Shown in pieces: positions 18,870 through 27,148 of a stretch of DNA of 35,828 nt. The DNA is taken from assembly GCA_021737545.1 (NCBI GenBank), contig JAIPDT010000012.1:1-35828 (forward strand), written 5' to 3'. Numbering within the stretch: position 1 is the first letter of the stretch; each line of letters starts with the position of its first letter. This DNA comes from Desulfobacteraceae bacterium. GTDB lineage: Bacteria > Desulfobacterota > Desulfobacteria > Desulfobacterales > Desulfosalsimonadaceae. The notes under the pieces are model-generated. The model did no database searches. It was not told the DNA's origin and worked only from the letters and a program-made list of their open reading frames with translations. A program made the translations under genes and the position numbers.

Positions 18870-19523
18870 TTACGCCATTTCCAGTATTTTTTTTACCAGT
18901 TTTTCAATGCCTGCTGCAACCTCGCATATAGACGTCCCGATCATATAGGCCGGAGTTGTGACCAGCCTGTTGTCGGTATCCACATGTATGGAGTCGGCTT
19001 CGCATACTGCATGACCACCTCCCATGGCCTCGATGGCTTCAGCTGTTCCAAGCTCGTTGCCTATGGTTACCTGAGGGTGGCGGTCCTCGAGTACCTTTGC
19101 CAGCATTGCCGGTGATATGCAAAGGGCGCCTATCGGCTTTTTCGCATCCGCCATTTCAGTAATCAGGCGCCTTACTCCGGGATGCACTTCCGCATCTTTG
19201 CCCTTGATGGCAAAATCGCTGAGGTTTTTTGCAGCGCCGAATCCGCCGGGAATCACAAGAGCATCCAGGTCCGCGGTTCGTACGTGCGTGATGTCCATAA
19301 TTTCCCCCCGGGCGATGCGGGCGGATTCCACCAGCACATTTCTGGTTTCGTCGGTGGGCTGGCCTGTAAGATGGTTGACCACGTGATGCTGGGGTATGTC
19401 AGGTGCTATGCAGACAGTGCTGGCACCGTTTCGTTCCAGGGCCAGAAGGGTAACTACTGCTTCATGAATTTCAGAACCGTCATAGACACCGCATCCTGAC
19501 AATAAGACACCGACATTTTTCAT
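18870..19523 (-). CDS. elbB: ElbB-type DJ-1/PfpI glyoxalase-like protein
   Basis: A 217-aa single-domain protein of the class I glutamine amidotransferase-like superfamily. The sequence carries the ElbB signature from the start (GVLLSGCGVYDGSEIHEA). The nucleophile is C135 in the elbow IGALCISPAM, and GGFGAAKNLSDFA and NELGTAEAIEAMGG are typical. E. coli ElbB has been described as a glyoxalase and linked genetically to isoprenoid synthesis; its physiological role is unsettled. AGGAG lies 7 nt before the ATG. It reads toward the DHH gene with 29 nt between stops and follows a 97-aa gene on its own strand after an AT-rich gap with its own possible promoter. Confidence 0.94.
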   Translation of the reverse strand: MKNVGVLLSGCGVYDGSEIHEAVVTLLALERNGASTVCIAPDIPQHHVVNHLTGQPTDETRNVLVESARIARGEIMDITHVRTADLDALVIPGGFGAAKNLSDFAIKGKDAEVHPGVRRLITEMADAKKPIGALCISPAMLAKVLEDRHPQVTIGNELGTAEAIEAMGGGHAVCEADSIHVDTDNRLVTTPAYMIGTSICEVAAGIEKLVKKILEMA

Positions 19524-19563
19524 ACCGGACTCCTGCCAACAGATGTTTCAGATTAAGTTTTTA

Positions 19564-19606
19564 ATTATAAGTATTAATAATTATCAGTGAATATCCTTTG
19601 AGTCAA
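19564..19606 (-). promoter_or_regulatory. Possible promoter of elbB
   Basis: The 87-nt AT-rich gap contains, on the minus strand, an exact TATAAT (19569-19564) about 40 nt before the elbB ATG, and a TTGACT (19606-19601) further upstream. The two are too far apart to be one promoter; TATAAT with a weak -35, or TTGACT with a weaker -10, are alternatives. Confidence 0.35.
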
Positions 19607-19610
19607 TAAT

Positions 19611-19904
19611 TTAAGGTTCGATCTGCTCCAGGATTCGTCCTTTACCGTCGAGCACGAAAATTAAAAATTCGTTTCTGCGCGCATCTTCCGCCAAGTGATC
19701 GAGCATGACCGCCTGGACCTCGTATTTCTTGCCGGTCCTGCGGGGAAGATTTAGCATGCAGCTCAGGGCATCCTCCTTTTCCTTAAATGCAGGTATGTAT
19801 GAAACTTCTGTTTTTTCATCATAAAGACCCATGAAATTTTCATCGCCGCCCGGATCCTCTACAGCAACATAAATCCAGGATTCGTTCTTGGTATTTTCAT
19901 TCAT
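19611..19904 (-). CDS. Hypothetical protein, 97 aa
   Basis: I do not recognise this protein. It is soluble, acidic and without signal peptide, membrane helix or cysteine pattern; only one Cys is present. Alternating hydrophobic stretches (WIYVAVEDPGG, VSYIPAFKEKEDALSCML, YEVQAVMLDHL, NEFLIFVLDGKGRILEQI) suggest a small alpha/beta fold, loosely like the SseB N-terminal type; this is weak. It is supported as a gene by AAAAGGA 7 nt before the ATG, a complete frame and its position upstream of elbB on the same strand, 87 nt away. Divergent from the giant activase gene. Confidence 0.65.
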   Translation of the reverse strand: MNENTKNESWIYVAVEDPGGDENFMGLYDEKTEVSYIPAFKEKEDALSCMLNLPRRTGKKYEVQAVMLDHLAEDARRNEFLIFVLDGKGRILEQIEP

Positions 19905-20024
19905 AAGCTATTCCTTTTCGGCTGCGGTTGTCTGTCTGATATAGCCTCATACGTGCCTGTATTTTGCATAATTTCCGATATCCGGAATCAAAAGTCAATA
20001 TCTGTATTCGCATCCGGCTGCACA

Positions 20025-20053
20025 TTGACATGCAACTGTTTATCGATTACTAT
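20025..20053 (+). promoter_or_regulatory. Putative sigma-70-type promoter of the activase gene
   Basis: A perfect TTGACA (20025-20030), a 17-nt spacer and TACTAT (20048-20053, 4 of 6). The predicted transcript start near 20060 leaves a leader of about 35 nt before the ATG at 20095. It is the best -35 element in the window. The remaining part of the 190-nt divergent gap shows no other structure I can support. Confidence 0.55.
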
Positions 20054-20094
20054 GTCTGTTTATAAAATTTAACCTTTCAACGTGGATTCTGCTG

Positions 20095-23000
20095 ATGAAA
20101 GAACCGAAGTCATATACCGGATATGCAGATCGAATAGAGGCCGAAAGCACGGAAACCGAGACCATGGGCATATGCCTGGGCGCTTCCACGGTCTCCCTTG
20201 TGCACCTTGGAATTTCTGAGCAGGGTTCACCCTCCAGAATTATTTCGGCTTCAGCCGGTCCCCACGGCGGCAACCCCAGAAAGACCCTGCTGTCGATGCT
20301 CAAAGATTCGGATGCGGAACGCTGCAGCAGTGTAGTGGCAACCGGCAGGCGTTTCAGGGAGTTTGTAAACCTTACCACCATCTCCGAGCCGGAAGCAGTG
20401 GAACACGCCTATCGCCATGTTAGGCCCGCCAACACGCATTGTCCGGCAATTGTATCCGCAGGCGGAGAGACTTTCATGGTATATGTACTCGATGAAAGGG
20501 GGCGGATCGCAAATGTGCTCACAGGAAACAAGTGCGCTTCCGGCACGGGCGAATTTTTCATGCAGCAGTTAAGGCGCATGGGAGTAAACCTTCAAGAGGC
20601 CGCGCACTGGTCCGCCACAGAAACTCCGTATCAGGTCTCCGGAAGATGCTCGGTATTCTGCAAATCGGACTGCACTCACGCCATAAACAAGGGCGTGCCC
20701 AAGTCCAGGGTCACCGCCGGGCTTTGCCGTATGATGGCAAACAAGATCCTGGAGCTTTTAAAACACATAGACAAGAAAAATATCATGATAGTGGGCGGAT
20801 CAGCCCAGAACAAGATGATGATAGACTATCTGGATCAGGCCGTTTCCGGTTTGATCGTGCCTGATGAGGCCCCGTATTTCGAGGCCCTGGGCGCGGCTCT
20901 CTGGGCTGGGCAAAATAACGCATCCCCCCTGCCTGATAAAGAAGAGAATCTGTTTGTTCGTGGTGCGGCCTCGTTTGATATTCTTCCCAGGCTCAAAGAC
21001 TATGAAGACAGGGTTACCTTTAAATACGTCAACAGAAGAGAAATAAAAGAAGAAGACGAATGCATCCTGGGCCTGGATGTGGGCTCCACAACCACCAAGG
21101 CGGTGTTGATGCGAATTCAGGATGACGCAATTGTCGCATCCGTTTATCTTTACACTCACGGCGATCCTGTCGGAGCCTCCCGTGCCTGCTACCGGGAGCT
21201 TTTAAACCAGGTGGAACAAAAAGTGGACCCCGGCCGCATTTCTGTCACCGGCCTGGGGGTCTGCGGCTCCGGGCGCCAGATCGCGGGCCTGCACGCGCTC
21301 ACTGACGGGGTTATAAATGAAATAGTGGCTCACGCCGCGGCAGCGGTGCACTTTGATCCCGAGGTGGACACTCTTTTTGAAATAGGCGGACAGGACGCCA
21401 AGTATACATATATCACAAGCGGGGTGCCTTCTGATTACGCCATGAACGAGGCATGCTCTGCAGGCACCGGCTCTTTTCTCGCCGAATCAGCGGAAGAAAC
21501 CCTCGGCGTTGATGTGGAAGAAATCGCCGATGTTGCCATGCAGGCAGAGATGCCGCCGAATTTCAATGACCAGTGCGCGGCCTTTATATCCTCCGACATT
21601 AAGACCGCCGTACATGAGGGGGTGGCACACGAGGACATTATCGCAGGGCTGGTCTATTCAATCTGTATGAACTACATAAACCGGGTCAAAGGCAACCGCC
21701 CGGTAGGCGGCAAGGTGTTCATGCAGGGCGGGGTGTGCTACAACAAAGCCGTCCCGCTTGCCATGGCCGCCTTGTCTTCCAAGCCAATAATCGTGCCTCC
21801 TGAACCGGGCTTGATGGGAGCTTTCGGCGTAGCTCTGGAGATTAAGAAACGCATTGACATGGGGCTGATGGGAAAAAAGGATTTTGACTTGAAAACTTTG
21901 GCTGAAAGGGAGGTGGCCTACAAGAAGTCCTTTATCTGCAAAGGCGGCAAAGAGAAATGCGATCGGGGATGCGAAATCGCGGTTATAGAGCTTGAAGGGA
22001 AAAAATATCCTTTCGGCGGTGCATGCAACCGATATTACAACCTGCGCTATAATATTGAATACGATATAGAGGCCCTGGATCTTGTAAAGAGGCGTGAACA
22101 CCTTGTGTTTGACAAGTATGCGGCAGACGGAGCCGATATCTCCGAGATGCGGGGCAGTATCGGCATCAACAAGAGTTTTCTGACAAACACATATTATCCG
22201 CTCTATTCCAATTTCTTTGCCGGCACAGGTTTCAAGCCTGTACTATCCCCACGGCCCGAGACCGGGGGGATAGATATGAGAAATGCGGCTTTCTGCTTCC
22301 CGGCTGAGCTGTCGCACGGATATTTCTATTCATTGATAAATGATACCGATCCGCCGGATTTCCTTTTCCTTCCTCATGTCAAGGCAATCAGCGTGGAAAA
22401 CGGCCTTCCCAATGCCCAGGTCTGCCCTTTTGTGCAGGGAGAACCCTATTATTTGTCCACGACCTTCCGCGGGCGCCTGGCTGAGTTGAAGGAAAAAGGA
22501 AGCCATGTCCTGTCTCCTTTTATCGACATGACACGGGGGCTGGATGAAGCCCGTCAGCCCCTGATCGATTGCGCCCTTGAGATGGGAGTGGACCGAAAGA
22601 CAGCCGAGACCGCGTTTGAAGCTGCAAAGCAGAGTCAAATTGCTTGTTTTGAAGAAATGAAACAAATCGGCTCACAAGCCCTGGCACAGCTGGAAGCCGA
22701 TTCCGATAAAATCGGGGTGGTGATTTTTTCCAGACCTTATAACGGACTGGTGGAAGAAGCCCACATGGGCATTCCTCATAAACTGGCATCCAGGGGTGTC
22801 TACGTAATCCCCCTGGATTTTCTGCCCATAGAGCATGAGGATTCCAAACGCCATATGTACTGGGGCATGGGGCAACTGATTTTGAAAGCCGCCAGATACG
22901 TAAAAAAACATCCCCGGTTGTTCGGTACCTATATCACCAATTTTTCATGCGGCCCCGATTCTTTTGTGGTCGGTTATTTCAGGGAGGTCATGGGCAGAAA

Positions 23001-24489
23001 ACCCTCGCTGACCCTGGAGCTTGACAGTCATACTGCGGATGCAGGCATCGAGACCCGTATAGAAGCGTTTCTGGATATTGTTGCCGAGTACCGTCAGCTG
23101 CTGCTTTCAGGAAGCCAGCCTCAGGAACGGGAACCTTTCACACCCGCCCGGGCATTTATGGAAAACGGCACCCCAAGGGTCAAAATTTCTGACGGAAGCG
23201 TTCTTCCACTGACAGACCCGAAGGTTACTTTTCTGATTCCTTCCATGGGGCGGCTGGGCACCGAATTGGTGGCTGCCGCATTCCAGGCATCGGGGTTTCA
23301 CGTAGCGCCCCATCCGCCGGCTGATGAAAACGTGCTCAAGCTGGGAAGAGCGCATACATCATGCAAGGAATGTCTGCCGCTGATTCTGACAACAGGGACC
23401 CTGTTGAATTATGCGTACAACAAGAAACGCGGGGATGAGATTCTGGTCTATTTCATGGCATCCGCGTCAGGACCGTGCCGTTTCGGCCAGTACTCTGTTT
23501 TCATGGAGGATTTGGTACGCAGGCTGGAATTAAAGGACGTGGCCATTTTTTCGCTTACTTCGGATAATACTTATTTCGGCCTCGAGCAGCACTTAAATTA
23601 CTACAAGACGTGGTGGGCTCTTGTGATCTCCGATTTGATGGAGGACATCCGTTCCATGTTGCTTGCAAATGCCGTGGATACCGACCATGCAATGCGGGTA
23701 TTCGAGTCCCGGTGGCAGCCGATAGTGGACGCAATGATCAGCGGGGGATTCAAGCAGATTATTGGCCGGTTGGAAGAAAGCGTGGATGCGCTTTCCTCAA
23801 TTCCTATGCAGAGGGACCCGGCAGATGTGCCCACAATCCTGATTACAGGAGAAATTTTTGTCAGACGCGATTCTCTTTCAAGGCAGTATCTGACAGAGCG
23901 GCTTGCGGAAAAGGGCTTTGCGGTGATTTGCTCGCCGGTTTCCGAATGGATAAGATATTCGGATTATTGTATCGAAACCGACAGCGAAAACTGGGCCCAA
24001 ATGTCTTTGGGACAGCGGCTCAAATTCCGGATCAGAAAGCTTTTCATGAACCGCTACGAAAAGCGGATCGCAGAGACTCTTGCAAAAAGCGGTCTGTCTC
24101 ACAACAATTCCTCAGAGGTTGGCACTGTAATCGAAAACGCTTCCCCTTATATTTCTCCAAGATTGGGAGGCGAGGCTATACTTACCGTGGGCTCCGCCCT
24201 GACCGAAATAGCTTCCGAGGTTTGCGGGGTGGTTGCCATCGGCCCGTTCGGATGTATGCCCAACCGGGTATCAGAGTCAATTCTCACCGAGGTAATGACG
24301 CGGCGCGACAAGCTGAATATCCCGAACAGGGAAGCCTACACGGAGACCGTTCTTTCAGATGTGGAATCCCTGCCGTTTTTGCCGGTTGAAAGCGACGGAT
24401 CCCCGTTTCCCCAATTAATCGAAGCCAAATTGGAAGCCTTCTGCCTTCGGGCCAGGCGGCTGCATGAGCGGATGCGAACGCTGAACTGA
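20095..24489 (+). CDS. Giant acyl-CoA dehydratase activase (BadF/BadG/BcrA/HgdC family, double ATPase plus DUF2229 and HgdB-like region)
   Basis: A 1464-aa protein of the family that uses ATP hydrolysis and a 4Fe-4S cluster to drive low-potential electron transfer, as in 2-hydroxyacyl-CoA dehydratases and benzoyl-CoA reductases. Two ASKHA ATPase halves are fused. The first (about 22-275) has both cluster-type cysteines, C147 in NKCASGTG and C185 in GRCSVF, but its phosphate-1 loop is degenerate (ICLGASTVS). The second (about 323-585) has an intact LGLDVGSTTTK, C454 in NEACSAGTG and C494 in NDQCAAF. A four-cysteine patch follows (C615, C622, C626, C644), then DUF2229 (from about 685) and a C-terminal ~700-residue part with HgdB/HgdC-like Cys motifs (NFSCGPDSF, TSCKECLPL, SGPCRFGQYS). 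Start ATG 20095; only a weak ribosome-binding site. The true substrate of this fused type is not established. Confidence 0.88.
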   Translation: MKEPKSYTGYADRIEAESTETETMGICLGASTVSLVHLGISEQGSPSRIISASAGPHGGNPRKTLLSMLKDSDAERCSSVVATGRRFREFVNLTTISEPEAVEHAYRHVRPANTHCPAIVSAGGETFMVYVLDERGRIANVLTGNKCASGTGEFFMQQLRRMGVNLQEAAHWSATETPYQVSGRCSVFCKSDCTHAINKGVPKSRVTAGLCRMMANKILELLKHIDKKNIMIVGGSAQNKMMIDYLDQAVSGLIVPDEAPYFEALGAALWAGQNNASPLPDKEENLFVRGAASFDILPRLKDYEDRVTFKYVNRREIKEEDECILGLDVGSTTTKAVLMRIQDDAIVASVYLYTHGDPVGASRACYRELLNQVEQKVDPGRISVTGLGVCGSGRQIAGLHALTDGVINEIVAHAAAAVHFDPEVDTLFEIGGQDAKYTYITSGVPSDYAMNEACSAGTGSFLAESAEETLGVDVEEIADVAMQAEMPPNFNDQCAAFISSDIKTAVHEGVAHEDIIAGLVYSICMNYINRVKGNRPVGGKVFMQGGVCYNKAVPLAMAALSSKPIIVPPEPGLMGAFGVALEIKKRIDMGLMGKKDFDLKTLAEREVAYKKSFICKGGKEKCDRGCEIAVIELEGKKYPFGGACNRYYNLRYNIEYDIEALDLVKRREHLVFDKYAADGADISEMRGSIGINKSFLTNTYYPLYSNFFAGTGFKPVLSPRPETGGIDMRNAAFCFPAELSHGYFYSLINDTDPPDFLFLPHVKAISVENGLPNAQVCPFVQGEPYYLSTTFRGRLAELKEKGSHVLSPFIDMTRGLDEARQPLIDCALEMGVDRKTAETAFEAAKQSQIACFEEMKQIGSQALAQLEADSDKIGVVIFSRPYNGLVEEAHMGIPHKLASRGVYVIPLDFLPIEHEDSKRHMYWGMGQLILKAARYVKKHPRLFGTYITNFSCGPDSFVVGYFREVMGRKPSLTLELDSHTADAGIETRIEAFLDIVAEYRQLLLSGSQPQEREPFTPARAFMENGTPRVKISDGSVLPLTDPKVTFLIPSMGRLGTELVAAAFQASGFHVAPHPPADENVLKLGRAHTSCKECLPLILTTGTLLNYAYNKKRGDEILVYFMASASGPCRFGQYSVFMEDLVRRLELKDVAIFSLTSDNTYFGLEQHLNYYKTWWALVISDLMEDIRSMLLANAVDTDHAMRVFESRWQPIVDAMISGGFKQIIGRLEESVDALSSIPMQRDPADVPTILITGEIFVRRDSLSRQYLTERLAEKGFAVICSPVSEWIRYSDYCIETDSENWAQMSLGQRLKFRIRKLFMNRYEKRIAETLAKSGLSHNNSSEVGTVIENASPYISPRLGGEAILTVGSALTEIASEVCGVVAIGPFGCMPNRVSESILTEVMTRRDKLNIPNREAYTETVLSDVESLPFLPVESDGSPFPQLIEAKLEAFCLRARRLHERMRTLN

Positions 24490-24609
24490 ACTATTCGACC
24501 TTTTTTTCCAACCGGCAGCAGGTAAAGGGGCCGGGTTTTATTGTGCAGGTCCAGTTTAAAATAATCTTCAGCGGCTTTCGATTCAACATTAAGTTGGCGG
24601 GATTAAAAA

Positions 24610-25575
24610 GTGATTGAACCGGGCGTATATATTCTCGGTGTGGACAGAAGCGGTCTGTTTGAAGGCATTGATCCGGAAGGGCTTGCCGAAACTCATCCGT
24701 TTTGGGCGGCAGATGTAAAGCGCATGGCTCCGTGGAGGGCGACTCAAATACCTGACCGCAGCCGGTACGAAGGAGGTATACCCGCCCGGTATTCCGGGAG
24801 TGGGGTCGTTGATTCTGTTGCTCTTATTTGCGGCAGGTGTTCGTCCACTATGGACGTGCTAAGAGATTTGATTCATACAGCGGGGCTTTCCCACTGGGAT
24901 TCTCTGCTGGCGGTTGCACAAAAACAGGGCAGGGGACAGAAGCAGCGTTCCTGGATTTCCCCGCCGGGAAACCTTTATGTTTCATGGTACTGGCCTGATC
25001 CCGGGAAAATCGAAGGTGCGGCTCCGGGTTGGCCGGGCATGATTTCGCTGATAGCGGGAGAACTGACCGCAACAGTCCTGGAGTCTTTCGGTGCGAAGAT
25101 ACGGATAAAGTGGCCCAATGACCTGCTTGTAAATGACCGAAAGGTCTGCGGTATCCTTGTGGAGTATCGGGCCGGACATTTGATCGTGGGCATAGGTTTA
25201 AACCTTGCTTCTGCGCCGGAAGCGCACATGCTGAATGATACATTTTCCTTACCTACGGCAAGCCTTTGTGATTACGGCCTGAAGATAACTCCGCTTGAAT
25301 TATGGCTCAGGCTGCAAGACCTCGGCCGCAGAAGATTTTATCAAATAGTAGGCAATATGACGCCGGAAGCTTTCGTGGAAACGGTGGACAGGCGTCTGGC
25401 ATGGAAGAACAGCAAGGTTACGGTAAGGAAAAGTTTGCACCAGGCTTATACGGCCGAGATCAAAGGGCTTGCTTGTGATGGCGGACTGGTTGTCGCTAAG
25501 AACGGCAAAACTGAGATTATATATACCGGCAGCATCCTTCCGGCGGATAATATCAGGGTAAAGGTAGAAAGTTAG
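24610..25575 (+). CDS. birA: Biotin--[acetyl-CoA-carboxylase] ligase with N-terminal extension
   Basis: Joins biotin to the carrier lysine of biotin-dependent carboxylases via biotinyl-5'-AMP; cytoplasmic. The 321-aa sequence has the ligase core from about residue 70: CSSTMDVLRD, the biotinyl-AMP loop GRGQKQRSW (107-115), SPPGNLYVSW, RIKWPNDLLVNDRKVCGILVE (the Lys168 region) and VGIGLNL, followed by the C-terminal SH3-like domain. There is no DNA-binding wHTH domain as in E. coli BirA, so it is probably not a repressor. Instead there is a ~70-aa N-terminal segment I do not recognise. The GTG start is chosen because the extension has a clear open frame, but the ribosome-binding site is poor. 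It meets the acyltransferase gene tail to tail with 3 nt between stops. Confidence 0.9.
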   Translation: MIEPGVYILGVDRSGLFEGIDPEGLAETHPFWAADVKRMAPWRATQIPDRSRYEGGIPARYSGSGVVDSVALICGRCSSTMDVLRDLIHTAGLSHWDSLLAVAQKQGRGQKQRSWISPPGNLYVSWYWPDPGKIEGAAPGWPGMISLIAGELTATVLESFGAKIRIKWPNDLLVNDRKVCGILVEYRAGHLIVGIGLNLASAPEAHMLNDTFSLPTASLCDYGLKITPLELWLRLQDLGRRRFYQIVGNMTPEAFVETVDRRLAWKNSKVTVRKSLHQAYTAEIKGLACDGGLVVAKNGKTEIIYTGSILPADNIRVKVES

Positions 25576-25578
25576 CTG

Positions 25579-26931
25579 CTAACAGTGAACTGTGGGATCT
25601 GCATCTGCGGGCCATTTTTCCAGGTTCACCCGGTATCCGAGCGCTGCCGTGCGGCAAAGTGCGAAAGCGAGATCAAGCAGGGCGGGCTGCTTGCCGTTGG
25701 TGCCGTCTAATGAATAAGCGTCATGCGGCAGATCAGACAGGATTTTTTTTACAAGTCCGGTAAGAACCGCCTTGGGCCCAACTTCGATAAAGGTGCGAAC
25801 CCCTGCTTCATACATGCCGACAATCCCATCGATAAAATTTACGGGTTGAATCAAATGATCGCCGAGCAGGGCTTGCGCAGCCTCCTTGTCTTTTGGATAC
25901 GGGGCGGCGGTGGTGTTGGAATAAACCGGAATGCTGCCGGGAAAAAACCGGGTGGCAGAGACGAGTTCTTTGAACGGGGCTGCGGCATCCAGTATCAGCC
26001 TGGAATGAAAAGCTGCCGAAACAGGCAGTCTGGCTGAAAGGATTCGGTTTTTTTTACAGATTTCCCGCATCCTTTCAATTTCTTCTGTCGGACCGGAGAT
26101 GACCGCCTGCTTCGGGCTGTTTTTGTTTGCAAGCACTACGTCAGCGCTGTGCTTTTCTATCAGGGCTTCTATAGTTTCCATGGAGGCGCGGACTGCCAGC
26201 ATTCCGCCTCTGTCTGTCGATGTCCCGCCGGCCTCAGCCATAAATTTTCCTCTTGCCACGGCCAGTTTCATGAAATCTGTTTCCCGTATCCGTTCTCCCG
26301 CGCAAAGCGCTGTCAATTCTCCGAAGCTGTGGCCGCATGCTGCATCTGCAAAAATCCCGTGACGCTGAAGGATTTTAAGCATTATCAGGCTTACTGTTCC
26401 TATGGCCGGCTGGGCCACGTCTGTTTCCTGCAAAGCTTTTATTTCGGTGTTTTTCGCCTTTCCGGAAGTGTTGTATTCAGGATATATCCGGGACAACAGC
26501 GGCGGATTGCGGTCAAAAGTTTGCTCTGCAGCTTTTATGACCGGATCAGATTCCGGGAAGGTTTCAGCCAGACCCATGCCCATTAGCGGGTACTGGCTGC
26601 CCTGGCCGGGAAACACGAATGCAAGTTTTCCTTCGGGTTTATATTTCCCGAAAAACAAACCGGGCAAAGGCTGGAAGCTTTCAGGTTGCAAACTTTCGAG
26701 TTGCTTTAATGCGTAATCAAGGAGTTCGGGCACAGCTTCAGGGGCCGCCGCTGCCACAAGCATGCGGTAGTCGGCTTTTGCATCAAACTGACTGCGGGTT
26801 TTCGCCCCTGTTTCAGAAAGGTCCGATATTGCGGAAAGATCCCGCCTTGCCGATCTTATCTGTGCTACAAGCCCTGGTATGCTATCTTCGCAAAAGGCAA
26901 GTATTTCAACATGTCCTGCTGGGGTTTTCAT
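25579..26931 (-). CDS. Stand-alone polyketide/PUFA-synthase-type malonyl acyltransferase
   Basis: A 450-aa acyltransferase of the FabD/PKS-AT family that transfers malonyl from CoA to an acyl carrier protein. The core has GQGSQ (109-113), the nucleophile elbow GHSFGE with Ser202, the RG loop with Arg227, and AFHSRL containing the second catalytic His. GHSFGE suits malonyl specificity. It is longer than housekeeping FabD (~310 aa): residues 1-100 resemble the linker that precedes AT in PKS/PfaA-type synthases (ending PGLFFGKYKPEGKLAFVFPGQ), and the last ~50 residues resemble a post-AT linker (LLDLAFALCRTAALGYRVNLEKW). No ketosynthase, ACP or other PKS gene is beside it, so it may act in trans or belong to a lipid system elsewhere. 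Single-gene unit, divergent from the gsp operon. Confidence 0.85.
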   Translation of the reverse strand: MKTPAGHVEILAFCEDSIPGLVAQIRSARRDLSAISDLSETGAKTRSQFDAKADYRMLVAAAAPEAVPELLDYALKQLESLQPESFQPLPGLFFGKYKPEGKLAFVFPGQGSQYPLMGMGLAETFPESDPVIKAAEQTFDRNPPLLSRIYPEYNTSGKAKNTEIKALQETDVAQPAIGTVSLIMLKILQRHGIFADAACGHSFGELTALCAGERIRETDFMKLAVARGKFMAEAGGTSTDRGGMLAVRASMETIEALIEKHSADVVLANKNSPKQAVISGPTEEIERMREICKKNRILSARLPVSAAFHSRLILDAAAPFKELVSATRFFPGSIPVYSNTTAAPYPKDKEAAQALLGDHLIQPVNFIDGIVGMYEAGVRTFIEVGPKAVLTGLVKKILSDLPHDAYSLDGTNGKQPALLDLAFALCRTAALGYRVNLEKWPADADPTVHC

Positions 26932-27065
26932 GAACGCTCCTGTTAATACTCTGTCTGCAACTCAAACAAAATTTTTTAACATAAAGCGGCCTTCGGGGCA
27001 ATATTATAGATGATATACCGGCGGCTCATTATCACCCCGAAATAAAGCTCTTGATCAAATTTCCG

Positions 27066-27094
27066 TTGTTATGTAATTTATATACTATTGTAAT
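27066..27094 (+). promoter_or_regulatory. Putative promoter of the gsp operon
   Basis: TTGTTA (27066-27071), a 17-nt spacer and TGTAAT (27089-27094, 5 of 6 to TATAAT) in the 217-nt divergent gap between the acyltransferase and gspG. It would start transcription near 27101 and give a ~48-nt leader to the ATG at 27149. No sigma-54 site with correct -24/-12 spacing was found in this gap. Confidence 0.45.
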
Positions 27095-27148
27095 AATGGC
27101 CGGGAAGCGGTTTGCCCGGAGGTTAAAAAAATTAGTCACGGTCCGAAT

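Noticed and set aside
23610-24389. 259-aa second-frame open frame inside the activase gene
   Set aside because: Shifted-frame shadow, rich in Arg/Gly and Cys with no domain; the activase frame is continuous and conserved across it.
27096-27117. Possible sigma-54 promoter (TGGC ... TTGC) before gspG
   Set aside because: TGGC and TTGC are separated by 11 nt; the -24/-12 class needs 7 nt between them in this notation, so the spacing is wrong.
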